This document shows, piece after piece, positions 35,073 to 46,692 of a stretch of 47,904 nt of DNA. The notes beneath the pieces are model-generated. The model searched no databases. It was given only the letters and a program-made list of their open reading frames with translations, and had not been told where the DNA came from. This DNA comes from Cochliopodium minus. Taxonomy: Eukaryota > Discosea > Himatismenida > Cochliopodiidae. The stretch spans positions 91,329-139,232 of the forward strand of contig JAMYWO010000108.1 of the NCBI GenBank assembly GCA_024220525.1, read 5' to 3'. Within the stretch, counting starts at the first letter, position 1, and the number at the start of each line of letters is the position of its first letter. The translations under genes were made by a program, and so were the position numbers.

Positions 35073-36416
35073 ATTTAAATTGGGCCTTTTATATGAGGAA
35101 GGAGCTCAAGGTGTTGGACAAAACACGAAACACGCCATCCAATACTACCAGAGAGCTTCTGACTTGAATCATCCCAAAGCGACTGTCAATCTAGCAGGTA
35201 AAATAAAAATAAAAAATAAATAAAATGAATAAAATAAATTTGATAAACGAAACTAATAAAAAATAAAAAATAAAAAAAGATAAAAATAAATAAATTAATT
35301 TTAATAAATAAAATAAAAATTTAAAAAATAAAAATAAAAAGGGTCTTTTCACTTCAAAATGTATTAAATAAAAAGTAAATAAAAAAATCAAGTTAAATTA
35401 TTTTTTATTAAAAATTTTAAATATTTTTTATAAATTGGATATTTAATTTCTTTTGAAAGTTATTCTACAAAAGGGACTGGGAGGAACAAGAAAGGACATA
35501 AAAAAAGCAATTAAAACGTATGAAAGAGCAGGAGAGATGGACTGCACGGAAGCTTTGTTGAACTTGGCTTTCATTTATGAACATGGGGAAACTGGAGTTC
35601 CTGTTGACTTTAAAAAGGTTGTCATGTATTTGAACAAGGCTGTACACTTGAAAGATCCTCGTGCAATGAATTGTAAAAAAAAAAAAAATAACAAAAATCA
35701 AAAAATATAAAAATAAGATTTAATATGAAAATTTAAATAAAATTTTAAAATGATAAATAAAATTGAAATAATAGTTTTAAAAAAGATTAAAAAATAATAA
35801 TAAATAAGTAAAATATAAATTAAATAATAAATAAATAAATAAAAATAAAAAAAACAATCTAAAAATAACTAAAGAAACACTTAATAAAACAATGATGAAA
35901 TTATAGAAAATAATTCACTTTATTTAAAGATAATTTAAACAATACAAATTTTTTTTACATTTGAAGATCTTGCTTACTTATACCAAACTGGTGTTTCGGG
36001 AAACAAAGACATCAAACAAGCCATTCTACTTTATAATAAAGCCATTGCCTTGGGACATGTTGATTCTATGTAAAAAAATATACATATTTTTTAGCAAAAG
36101 CAAAATATTTTTCACTTATTAACTTTTATTTAGCAGAGAAATTTATCTCAATTAATAAATATTATTTTTAATTTCAAATTAAAAAAAAATTAATTATAAT
36201 TAATTATGATTCGCATTCTAATTATATTATATTTAAATCCTCAATTAATTTTTCATTTCCACAAGGTATAATTTGGCTCTCATTTATGAATCAGGCAAAG
36301 ATGGCGCCAAAAAAGATTTTAAGAAGGCTTATGATCTCTATAAGAAAGCAGCCGAAAAAGGTCATCATTTCTCCAATGTCAAGATTTTAAATTTGAATCA
36401 ACACAACTTCAATTAA
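35073..36416 (+). CDS. Sel1-like repeat protein, 5'-truncated
   Basis: Four exons (35073-35197, 35460-35672, 35967-36069, 36266-36416) join in phase and end with HNFN and a TAA. Each exon carries about one or two Sel1 repeats: LGLLYEEGAQGVGQNTKHAI, KDIKKAIKTYERAGEMDC, LAFIYEHGETG, LAYLYQTGVSGNKDIKQAI, LALIYESGKDGAKKDFKKAY. The upstream exons and start codon are missing because the sequence breaks at the N at 34926. It is a solenoid adaptor-type protein; function is unknown. Confidence 0.75.
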
Positions 36417-36588
36417 AAGAAAATTTCTTTTTTTTAAAATGAAAGAAATCTTTGTTTATTATTTGTAACATTTAATAAATTATTATTATTTTATGATTTT
36501 TTCATTTGTATCAAAAAAATTCATAAATGTATTAAAAATTAAAATAAAAAAAAACAAAACCATTTTGATTTCAGGGAAAAATAAAGAA

Positions 36589-37800
36589 ATGACAAATGTC
36601 ATTAACAATTTATACAAAAATGATAGAAATCAAAATGATATATGGGATATTGATTTGGGCAAACAAAAAAAAATTATATACTTCATAGGGAAAACAGGTG
36701 TTGGTAAAAGCACTATTGCCAATAATTTAATGCGGGAGGTTATTTTTCAATCAGGGATCTATCCAAGAAAAAAATCTAAACACTATGATATTAAAACTAA
36801 AATTTATTACGAGATTTCTATGGTTGATACTCCTGGTCTTTCTGAAAAAGAAAAAACTATAATTGAAACCGAGAATATTTTTAGAAAACTTAAGAAAAAT
36901 GGGCTGGTAAAATTATTTTTTGTAGTTACTCTTGATGGTGGGGTTCAAAATGATATTGCAAAAATTAATTCTTTTATGGACAAATTGGGGAGCAACTTTG
37001 AATTTGGGATCATCATTAACAAGGTTTCCAAACGATTATTGAATAGAAAGAATACTCAATATAATATGATTGCTAATCTTTTGGATCAATTTAATGGAGG
37101 GAAATATAGAACTCATCATATTTTTTACTTGGAAAGAAAAGAGGAGATAGACGATCTTGAGAACAAATTGTTCAGGTCTTCCCCTGAATTAAGCCATTTT
37201 GTGGATCGAGTTGATTTCAATTGTGAAAAAAGTCTTCAAAAAATTTACAAAAATGGCAGCAATTTTACTAATCATATTGATAACTGTGATTTGTATTCCT
37301 TTTTAAGTAGTCTTGAAATTGGTTACTATTACTTTAAGATCAAAAAGATGGGTTATGAAAGTCTTGAAGAATTTTTAGAATTAGATCCAATTGATTTGAA
37401 GCTCATTTTGACTTCCTTTCCTATTTCAATATTACATCAGAAAATGATAATGCATGAAACGTACAAATTTAAAGTACTATATATTCATAACATTTTAATT
37501 TTCTTAAAATTTTGTTTCACATTAATTTTTTTTTTTTATATCTAGTTCACCGATGTATGGAGTTTTCTCAAATTTTTAAATTGTGGAAGATTTTTATGTG
37601 AATTTATTCATAGAAATTTTACCACCCTCGAACATCTCAAATCTCTTACTTTACAAATTCTCAAAGATATGCAAGTGGGTGAAATCTACAGGCTAATCAT
37701 CATGAAAGAAGTCAAAAGATTGAGAGGAGAAAATCCTCCTCCCTTAAATATCAATATTAACAAGTATTTAGATTCACATCTCATTTTAATGAAAAATTGA
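36589..37800 (+). CDS. AIG1/GIMAP-like P-loop GTPase with tandem SAM domains
   Basis: Two exons (36589-37473 and 37546-37800) give 379 residues. Motifs are a P-loop IGKTGVGKSTIANNL, switch II region MVDTPGLSEKEK and a G4-like IINKVSKR, in the order of the AIG1/Toc/septin-like GTPases. Residues ~225-295 form a SAM-like domain (YSFLSSLEIGYYYFKIKKMG, LDPIDLKLIL), and a second follows the intron (FTDVWSFLKFLNCGRFLCEF, LKDMQVGEIYRLIIMKEVKR). GIMAP-type GTPases assemble on membranes in immunity. SAM domains usually oligomerise, so this may be a nucleated scaffold. The start is the first Met of the dense coding region; an in-frame ATG at 36493 would add 32 unlikely residues. The paired SAM tail and the intron between them are shared with the NLR-like gene at 40381. 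Confidence 0.8.
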
Positions 37801-37980
37801 AAAAAAATTGCTCATTTTTAAAAATTATTTCCATTTAGAGAAAAAATTTCACTGAAATTTTGCTCCACAATCACAACATTAAAAAAAAAAAAAATTCAAA
37901 ATAAAAATCTCACAATATATAAATATTTTATTAATATAATTATTTAAAACAATCAATAAAAAAAAAAATTGAGCTATTTT

Positions 37981-40149
37981 ATGGAGAATGACTATGAAAT
38001 TTTCTTAGGAAACCTTCCCCACAAAATAAAAGAAAGCATAAAAATAAAATTTAAAACTAAAAAAATTCTTTTGGATAACTTTCTAAACGAAGAACCCATA
38101 CTATCTCACATATTTGGGGAAGAAACAGAAGCTCAAGAAAAATTTTATTGGAGTATTTATCAAGCTTTGGTAAAAATCAAATAAAAATTAATTTTAAATT
38201 AATCTTTCTTTTTCAAGGATTCATCCTTATTTCAACAAATAGTAAACAGAGAGGGGGATAATAAAGGAAAATTTTTAGACACATTTTTTTTGGAAGAAGG
38301 TTTACTTTTAAAAGATAAAGACGTAAAAATTATGATTTATTCATGAAATTATAAATTTAAATTTAAATTAATATTTTTTTATTCAGGGATCCTTTTTTGA
38401 AAATCTGAAAGCTCTGAAATTCAAAAAATCTTTGAAAAAAGATGTTAATAGAACAACAATTGTGACCTCTGTATCAAATCAAAAAGATCTTATTCCATTT
38501 TATCAATTGTTGGAGGCAAATTTTTTTTTTTTTGATAATTACATTTTCTAAGAAACAATAAAAAAAAAAAGGGATTTGTTCTTGTTGATGATGACACATT
38601 CAACTGCAAATTTAAATCCAAGAATTTTATAAATGAGGATATCAATTCTGTGTATTTTGTGGACCATCATTTAAGTGATGAAGAATTAAATCAGGAAGAA
38701 AATTTGGAAAAGAGAATCGCATATTGGCTCTCCATTTCCAAAATTTTTATCATAAACGTCAATCATGGAGAAATAAATAAGAATAAGAAATTGTTGGAGA
38801 AAATATTGGAGATAAAGAAATTGCAAGAGGGAAAGAAAGATAGTGAAAATAATCCAACATGCTTATATATCTTGGTTCATAACGTCTATTTCCAAATTTT
38901 GAACGATGCTAAAGAAGAGAGATTGGAAGATATAGAAGATTTGCTTAAAAAGAATTTTCAATTTAAAGTAATTTATCTTACACCATCCCTCTCAAACTGC
39001 AAATCCATAAAATCGATCAAAAGAAATGATGTTTGTTCTTCATATTTTTTTATTTTGAAAGAATTGGTGAAAGAAATTTTTCTTTTCTCAAGTATCTCTT
39101 CTCTAAGCGAAGGATCAGGTGAAAGTGGAATAGGCTTGATGTTTTTCATGCGGAGATTTGAAGAAGCAATCAAAGGAGATATTGGGAAAATAAACAAGGA
39201 TCATCTTTGGGTTAATACAATGTATGATCTTCTTCACTATGCAGTTGATCAATGTATCTCGAGATATAAAAGGAAAATGAAAGAATATATCTCCTCAAAG
39301 AAAAGAATCTCTCAAAGAAACTTGATGAATCAACACAATCGGATCTTTATGGTTGAGATTATCCCTCTTTTCTTGGAGTTAGTGAGATATGTACCAAATA
39401 AATGCTTAAATCTTGTTGAATTATCCATCTCCAACTTGCACAAAAAACTCTGCTTAATTGAAACAAAACATTGTATATCCAAAGTAGCAGGAGGTATTTT
39501 TTCTATAATACTTCCAGGAAATCCGCAAGAAGTCCACGTTTCTATACTCCCAGAACAAATTGAAAAATATGAAACTCTTGGCACTTACCTCTTCAATAAA
39601 TTTCTTATTCAACATTATTTTGAGTCGTTGTTGTTTTACAAAAAAAGAATTGCAAGTGAAATCAACTTTGGATTTCAACTTGATCATCACAAGAAGATTG
39701 AAGAAATTGAAAAATCTTTGTCTGAAAGGAAATCCTTGGGTAGAAATTACGATAGTTGGATGGATAACAAAATCTCGGAATCATTTCAGATAATCCATTT
39801 GTATATTCCTATTCATCATTCCGAGTTCTTTGATTATTTGAAGAAAAACTTTCTCGTTCCCTTTGAAAATTATAAATCAATCACTTATGAGCAAGCTAAT
39901 GTAAGCTCTTCTCTCAGTCCAAAAAATCCCTTTCTCCATAAATTTAAGATCTACCATTTCATAGGCAAGCAAAAGAAAACTCTTTCCTACCTCGACAACA
40001 TGAACAGTACTGTTCCTATCTTAATCGAAAATGAAAATGGGTTATTTACTCTTAAGCTTATTGTTAAGTACTCTCACAAAGGAAAAGGAAAAGAATTAGA
40101 ATTTACTTTCATGGATAAGATTATCAAGGGTACTAATGTGAAAAGGTAA
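37981..40149 (+). CDS. Large unrecognised protein between the GTPase and NLR-like genes
   Basis: Four exons (37981-38169, 38218-38322, 38387-38515, 38572-40149) give 666 residues starting MENDYEIFLGNLPHK. The third intron begins GAG|GCAAAT, a GC-AG intron. I recognise no domain. The C-terminal half mixes helical segments (FMVEIIPLFLELVRYVPNK, YFESLLFYKKRIASEINFGF) and beta-rich stretches (SKVAGGIFSIILPGNPQEV, FTLKLIVKYSHKG). There is no P-loop, signal peptide or membrane segment. After the stop at 40147 coding-like sequence continues in another frame to 40286 (IYKKIQFEGEIPKNINF, FGKIHFHIPIFF). One more A in the AAAA run at 40141-40144 would connect it, so either a sequencing error or a real C-terminal frameshift is likely. 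Confidence 0.72.
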
Positions 40150-40380
40150 GAAATAGAATCTACAAGAAAATACAATTCGAGGGAGAAATTCCAAAGAATA
40201 TAAATTTCATGTCGATTGCTGATATTAAATTTGGGAAGATCCATTTTCATATCCCCATCTTTTTCCAATCTAACATCTTCAGATGAAAACATTTCGGCCC
40301 TCCATTGACTTTCATGGGCGGATTTCAGATATTTCTTTTAATATTTGAGGAAATAATAAAAATTTTAAAAAAATCGGAGG

Positions 40381-43300
40381 ATGAACACTGTTACTGATTT
40401 ATTGAATTTATTGGACAGAAATAAACTGATTTTTTGGATATCCAAAATAGAGAATCTGAAAGACTTCTCTTTTGAAGATTTTGAGACCTTTAATTTTAAA
40501 TTTCAAATCAATAAAGATATATTTGAAGAAATAAATGAAAAATGGGCTCACATAAAGGTATAAATTTGAAACCATTTATTTATTTATTTTTTATATTATT
40601 TATTTTAAGTGAAAATATTATATTCAAATCAAATAAAATCAAAAAACATCTCCATGTTAAATGAAACATTGATCAGAACCATTGTTTCCAATAAATTAGA
40701 ATCCAATCATTTTTATATAGAAATCATCTAAATGAGGAGTTCTTATTTCTTAAATTATTTATAAATAGTCCTCAAAATCATCCTTATTCATTTTTAATAT
40801 TATTCAACAAAAAAAAATTGTTGCATATCATCATCCTTACTATACTCTTTTCAACTACAGGTGAATAATAACTTGTTGAAAGAATTTGAAGAAAAGCTGA
40901 AAGAAATTTCCATGAATATTGAACCAAAACTACATAATTATCAAAATCTATCTCAAGATAAGAATGGAGATATATCAAATGAACTATCAATTGAATCTGT
41001 AAATTGAAAAAAATTATATTTTTAAAATATAATTGAATAATTTTTTCATTTCTTTGATTAGATATTAAATGATATGGATGAATATATCAATACAATGAAG
41101 GTAATAAAGAAAATTAACATCGATTGATTGAAAATAATTGAAAATAATCAAAATCAAAATATTTATTTTCAATCAGAGTGAGAATGTGTCACACCAGTTG
41201 TACTCAAGTTGCCATGCTGTGTACATTGGAATATCAAACTACGAGCATCTTTATTCTTTTAAAGGAGGGCCTGTGAACGATGTAGAAGCAATGAAAGAAA
41301 CTTTGGAGGAAGTAGGATTCCACAAAGAAAAAAACAACAAAAACGTGTTATTGAATGAAAATGCAACGAAAGAGAACATCGAAAACTTGTTTGAACATTG
41401 CTTCAACAAGTTCAATGGAGTAACCGAAGAAGAAAAAAGGCATTTCGGAGAATGTTTGTTTGTTATCTATTTCTCGGGACATGGGGACAAGAGTAAGGAG
41501 GGGATCGAGGAATCGTATTATATATGTCCTTATGATTACGATACAAGCAATAGAAAAACAAAAATAAATTTGCACAAATTAGTTATAGAATTGAAAGAAT
41601 TCAACTGTAGACATATTGTATTAATATTAGATTGTTGTTATGGAGGTGGAGTGTTTCGGTAATTTTTTTTTTTACAAAAAATTCTAAAATTTTTTTCATA
41701 AAATTTTTTTAATCTATTTTTTTAGGTTGAATTTTGAAGATTCTCAAATCAAAAGCGTGAGTACTTCTAGGGATATTCTTATGGTAAAAAATTCAATGAA
41801 AAAATCGATTTGGGCAATCACTTCAAGCGATTATAACGAAAAAGTAATCACCAAAAACAATAGCACAAACAAGCAGGTGGGATTCTTCACTCACGCCTTG
41901 ATCCAGACTATAAATCCAAAAAACAAAAATTCTATTTTCAAAATAGACAAGGCTGTAGTGTTCTTATCAGAAATATACATTCATTTGCAACAAATCATGA
42001 AATTTTCTAGTAATGAAGAATATCACAGACCTCAATGTAGTCCTCTAACTGACTCTCTCATTGACAATAATTATGGAGAACCTTTATTCTCAAATAACTT
42101 TGTTAACTACAAAATCCGGGTTTTGAAGAGTCATTATGATCAAATCGTTACCTCACATAACCAATTGATCCTCGAAAAAGAAAATAGAATACGATTGGGA
42201 CTAAAGAAAGACTACAACTCTCCTATCATCATGACGAATACTGTTCCTTTGTCTCCCAAAAAAGAGAAGAGCGTTTCTTCATCTCCTGAAATAGACGTGT
42301 CCAGTCTAAAAGAGGAATTAAAAATATTTATGAAAAAATATTATGAAAAAAATCTAGAAATTTTATCCATTGATAGTGAAAAAAGAAGAAAGGTTTTGTC
42401 TTCTTTTGTTTCTCTTAAAATAAAATCTCAAAACGAAAATGAAGAACCAAATGTTGAAAGTGAAGAGGTAAATAGAGTTGAATTAATATCACTTTTTGAA
42501 GGAATGAAGGAATTTGGTGAAAAGAGAATTTGGATGGAAGGGAAAGCGGGAATAGGAAAATCAACACTCTCCAAATTTATTTGCCATTTATTTCTGAACA
42601 ATGGTCTTTGGAAAGATACTTTCGAATTCGTTTTCTTTGTTGATTTGAAAAAAATCGAAGAAAATAGTGTGGATATCTTCAACTATATCTCCAAAAATTA
42701 TTTAAGAAATAATTTTGAGCCCAAAAAGTACAAAAAATTAAAGTCTTTGCTGATCGAAATGAACAATGAAAATAAAATTCTTTTTCTTTTCGATGGGTTT
42801 GACGAAATTGAAATTTCTTCCTATCAAAACAAGAATTTGTTGAAAATCATGGATTCCTTGAACGATCTATCTCTCTTTAGAAATATCATCATCTTTTCCA
42901 GACCAGAAACAAAGACAAAACTAAAGTCAATCTCTCAAAGATTAATTATAGAAGGTTTTGAAACAAGAGATATTTATTCTTTCATTGGGAAATATTTTGG
43001 AGATGGTCAAGACAACAAAAGAATTTTGATCAATTTTTTGAAACAAAACAAATCTATTGAATCATTTTGTCATGTTCCTTTGTTTCTCGAAGTAATTTGT
43101 TTGATCTTTCAAAGCAACAATCATGTGGATACTGAAAAATTCAAAGTTGGCAACATTTACAAAACACTGTGCAAAATTTTGTTGAAAAAATACATCCAAG
43201 ATGAATATTCCAGGAAAAATTCCAAAAAGATCATCCAAAAAATATCTTTCGATACATTTTTCAAGAAAACTCTCTTTATCTCTGAAAAGGAAATTGAAGT

Positions 43301-46300
43301 TGAAATCGAAATATCGATTGAAAATTATTCAAAGTTTTCAAAAGAGAAAATCGAGGAAAAGAATGAAATCATGGAGTCGATAAAAAGATGTGGGATCTTC
43401 AAGAAAACTAAATCTCATAAAATAAATAACCCTATTTATGAGTTTTCTCACTTCTCATTCCAAGAATACTATTGTTCAAAATTCGTGTTCAAAAATCTGA
43501 TTTATGAACATGACAATGAAAATAACAACATGTTGAAGTGGATTGAAAAAACAAAGAAAGAGTGGAAATATTCGACAATGATGTTCCCATTCTTATCTTT
43601 TTATTGTAGCAAAATTTATTCAACAGAATACTTTGATTTGTTCACTTTTGTATTTGGAGAAATATTCGACAAAGATTATACTTTCAGATTTGAAAATTTG
43701 CGCCAAATCTGCTTGTGTTTTGATGAATACTTTGGAGATTGTTACACAGAGGACAACATTTTGAATATCATAAAAGAAATTGAAAATAATGACAACATTC
43801 TCGAAATCTTCTCAAACACCAACAATCTTAGTCTCATTCAGTTTTTGTTGTCCAAAACAAAAATAAACAGGTTGAAAACATCATATGAAAAATCGAGTTT
43901 CATGCACTTTATTTGTAAAAATAACAATAATGTTGAAGTGATTAAATATCTCATTGAAAACAAAAGCAACCTAAACTTGAAAAACAAGAACGGCTACACC
44001 CCTTTCCATTTGGCCTGCTTAAATTATGAGATAAAGTTTGAAGTGATCAAGTGTTTGGTCGAGAACAAAAGTGATTTGAATTTGAAAGACAAAAACAGAA
44101 ACACTCCTTTTTTCTTGGCTTGCGGAACAAATGAAAACATGGAAATTATCAAATATTTAGTGGAGAATAAAGGGAATTTAGATCTGAAAGATAAGAACAA
44201 AAACACCCCTTTCCATTTGGCTTGTGAAACAAATGTAAACTTGGAGATCATCAAATTTCTGATCGAAAGCAAGAGTGATTTGAACATGAAAGGCTCTGAT
44301 TGGAAATCCTTCTTTCATTTGGCTTGTGAAACGAATGAAAATCCTGAGATAATCAAATTTCTCATCGAAAAGATCAGCGACACAAATCTGAAAGATAAAA
44401 AAGGAAGCACTCCCTTTCATCTCATCCAAAATAACCAAGATTTGAATGGCAATATCGAATTAATCAAGCTTTTCGTTGAAAAGAAGGCAGATCTTAACAT
44501 GGCAGACAAAAATGGGAGAACATGCTTTCACTTGGCTTGTGAAAACAACGAAAGTGTTGAAGTAATAAAATTTATGGTTGAAAACAAATGTGATGTGGGC
44601 TTGTTTGATAAAGACGGAAGAATTCCATTTCATTTGGCTTGTGAAAGCAACCAAAATATCGAAGTGATCAAGTATTTGGTTGAGATCAAATGTGAAATGA
44701 ATGTGGTAGATAACAATGGGAAAACACCTTTTCATTTAGTTTGCAAACACAATGAGAACGCTGAAATAGTGAAATATTTGATACAAATTAACGGAGATCC
44801 GAATTCAATGGACAACTTGGGAAAAACGCCTTTCCATTTGGCTTGCGAGAGCAATGAGAACATCGAAACAATTAAATATCTTGTTGAAAATGATGGCAGA
44901 GTTAATTCACTTGACAAAAACGGAAGAACTCCTTTTCACTTGGCTTGTGAGAACAACAAAAATGCGGAGATAATAGAGTATCTTCTCCAAAACCACAGTG
45001 ACATAGATACAACAGACAACTTTGGAAAAACACCGTTTCATTTGGCGTGTGCAAATAACACCAACATCGAGATCATCGATCTCCTCATCAAAAATGACGG
45101 AGATCTATATCTGGAAGACAACAATGGGAAAACCCCCTTTCATTTAGCTTGTGCAAATAACACCAACATCGAGGTAATTCATGCTTTGTATGAGAGTGGC
45201 AGCGATTTAAACGCAAAAGATAGAAACGGGAAAACACCCTTCCATTTGGCTTGTGGAACAAATAAAAACATTGAGATAATAAACTTTCTAATAGAAATCA
45301 AAAGTAACATCAATTTGAAAGATGACAACGGAAACACTCCATTTCATTTGGCTTGCGGAAGTAACAATGATGTTGAAATAATCCATTTTTTGATCGAAAA
45401 GAAAAGTGGCCTCAATGTGATCGACAACAATGGAAAATCTTGCTTCCATCTCGCTTGTGGGAATAACAAGAACTTTGAGGTGATCATGTACATGCTCGAG
45501 ATCAAATGCAACTTATTCTTAAAAGATCACAGCGGGAATTCTCCTCTCCATTTGGCCTGCATCAACGAAAACAAGTTTGAAATCATAAAGTATTTGATAG
45601 AGAATAAAAGCGATGTGAACTTAAAGGACAAATACAAGAACACTCCTTTTCATTGGGCTTGCATGAAAATCGAAAGTCTGGATACCATTAAGCTATTTGT
45701 AGAAAATAAAAGCGACTTTAATCTCAGAGACAAATATGGAAAAACTCCTTTTCATTTGGCTTGCGGAAGCAACAAAAACCTCGAAGTTATCAAGTATCTG
45801 ATCGAAAACAAGAGCAGCATGAATCTCAGAGACAAATATGGGAAGACCCCTTTTCATTGGGCTTGCGGAAAAAACAAAAACCTCGACATCATCAAGTATC
45901 TCATCGAAAACAAGAGTGATCTCCGTTTGTTAGATGGGAAAAGAGAGAACTTTCTTCAGATCATGCAAAAAAATTGGCTAATAAACAAAAATATCAACTC
46001 TGATTTTTACAAGTTTTTGATGGAGGTGTGAAAATTTTTATTTAAAATATCTTTTAAATAAAAATTTTTTTTAAAGGTTGGCAATATGAATAACTTTTTG
46101 GAAAGATGTGATTTACATAAGCGATTAGATGAGCTCATCATCCAAGGTTTTGTGGATATCCAAAACTTCAAGGAAACCAACGAAACTGAGATCACCAATT
46201 TGATGTTAAACCTTAAACTAGAAACTGCCCAAAAAAACATGATCTTGTTGGAGTGGAAAATACTAAAGGTATTTCTTGAACAAATTTTTTTTTTCATTTC

Positions 46301-46603
46301 AATATGATTTTTTTTGATTTGTTTTGATAGTTTTCTGATGTTTGGGAGTTTCTCAAGGAATTGGGTTGTGGTTTATATTTTTACAATTTCCTCTTCAATG
46401 GATATACTTCCCTTGGGTCTTTTAAACTTATCCAAATAGATGACCTTGAAAAAATGGGGATTGGTGCAAACCACAAAAGAACTATCATGAACAAGATAAA
46501 TGAGATGATAATCGAAGATGGTAATCACGATATAGTTCAAGTCAATGACACAATACAGGAAAATCAAGATTTTGAGAACTTGAAAAAAAGCGAAGATAAT
46601 TAA
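40381..46603 (+). CDS. NLR-like receptor: caspase-type peptidase, NACHT ATPase, ankyrin repeats, tandem SAM
   Basis: Seven exons (40381-40557, 40861-40998, 41062-41100, 41177-41658, 41726-46025, 46077-46268, 46331-46603) join in phase to give 1866 residues. Residues ~130-390 are a peptidase C14 (caspase/metacaspase) domain: HAVYIGISNYEH, CLFVIYFSGHGD with catalytic His ~220, and LILDCCYGGG with catalytic Cys ~272. Residues ~545-800 are a NACHT NTPase: MEGKAGIGKSTL (Walker A), ILFLFDGFDEIE (Walker B) and IIIFSRPET. Residues ~1000-1685 are 20 ankyrin repeats with consensus TPFHLACxxNxNIEIIKYLI. Residues ~1713-1866 are two SAM domains separated by a phase-0 intron. This is the receptor-ATPase-effector plan of NLR proteins, with ankyrin as the likely sensor and caspase as the likely effector. 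All key catalytic residues are present. Confidence 0.92.
43885..45940 (+). repeat. Tandem ankyrin-coding repeats (99-bp period, about 20 copies)
   Basis: Within exon 5 of the NLR-like gene, a ~99-bp unit encoding a 33-residue ankyrin repeat recurs about 20 times. Nearly all copies have PFHLAC, with Phe where generic ankyrins usually have Leu. Neighbouring copies are close at DNA level, especially the pair around 45720-45910 (both NLRDKYGKTPFH) and the pair around 45030-45175 (both CANNTNIE). This suggests recent unit duplication or homogenisation. Copies 1, 5 and 6 are the most divergent. Confidence 0.88.
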
Positions 46604-46692
46604 ATATTTTTTATTATTTGTCACAAACTTTTTTAAAGTAATGAATTACAAAATTTTTAAAAAAAATTTTAATATTGAACAAAAAAATTTTA

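Noticed and set aside
36493-36588. An upstream ATG extending the GTPase by 32 residues.
   Set aside because: The extension is Lys/Ile/Phe-rich AT-biased sequence that looks non-coding and contains an acceptor-like TTTCAG; the ATG at 36589 begins the dense coding region.
44024-44917. Repeated minus-strand frames opposite the ankyrin region.
   Set aside because: They are antisense images of the 99-bp ankyrin repeat and have the same periodicity; they have no independent support.
37798-46603. A ciliate-like nuclear code, suggested by the very high AT content.
   Set aside because: TGA ends the GTPase, Zn2Cys6 and Sel1 genes, and TAA ends the NLR-like and Roco genes exactly where homology or spacing expects, and neither is read through.
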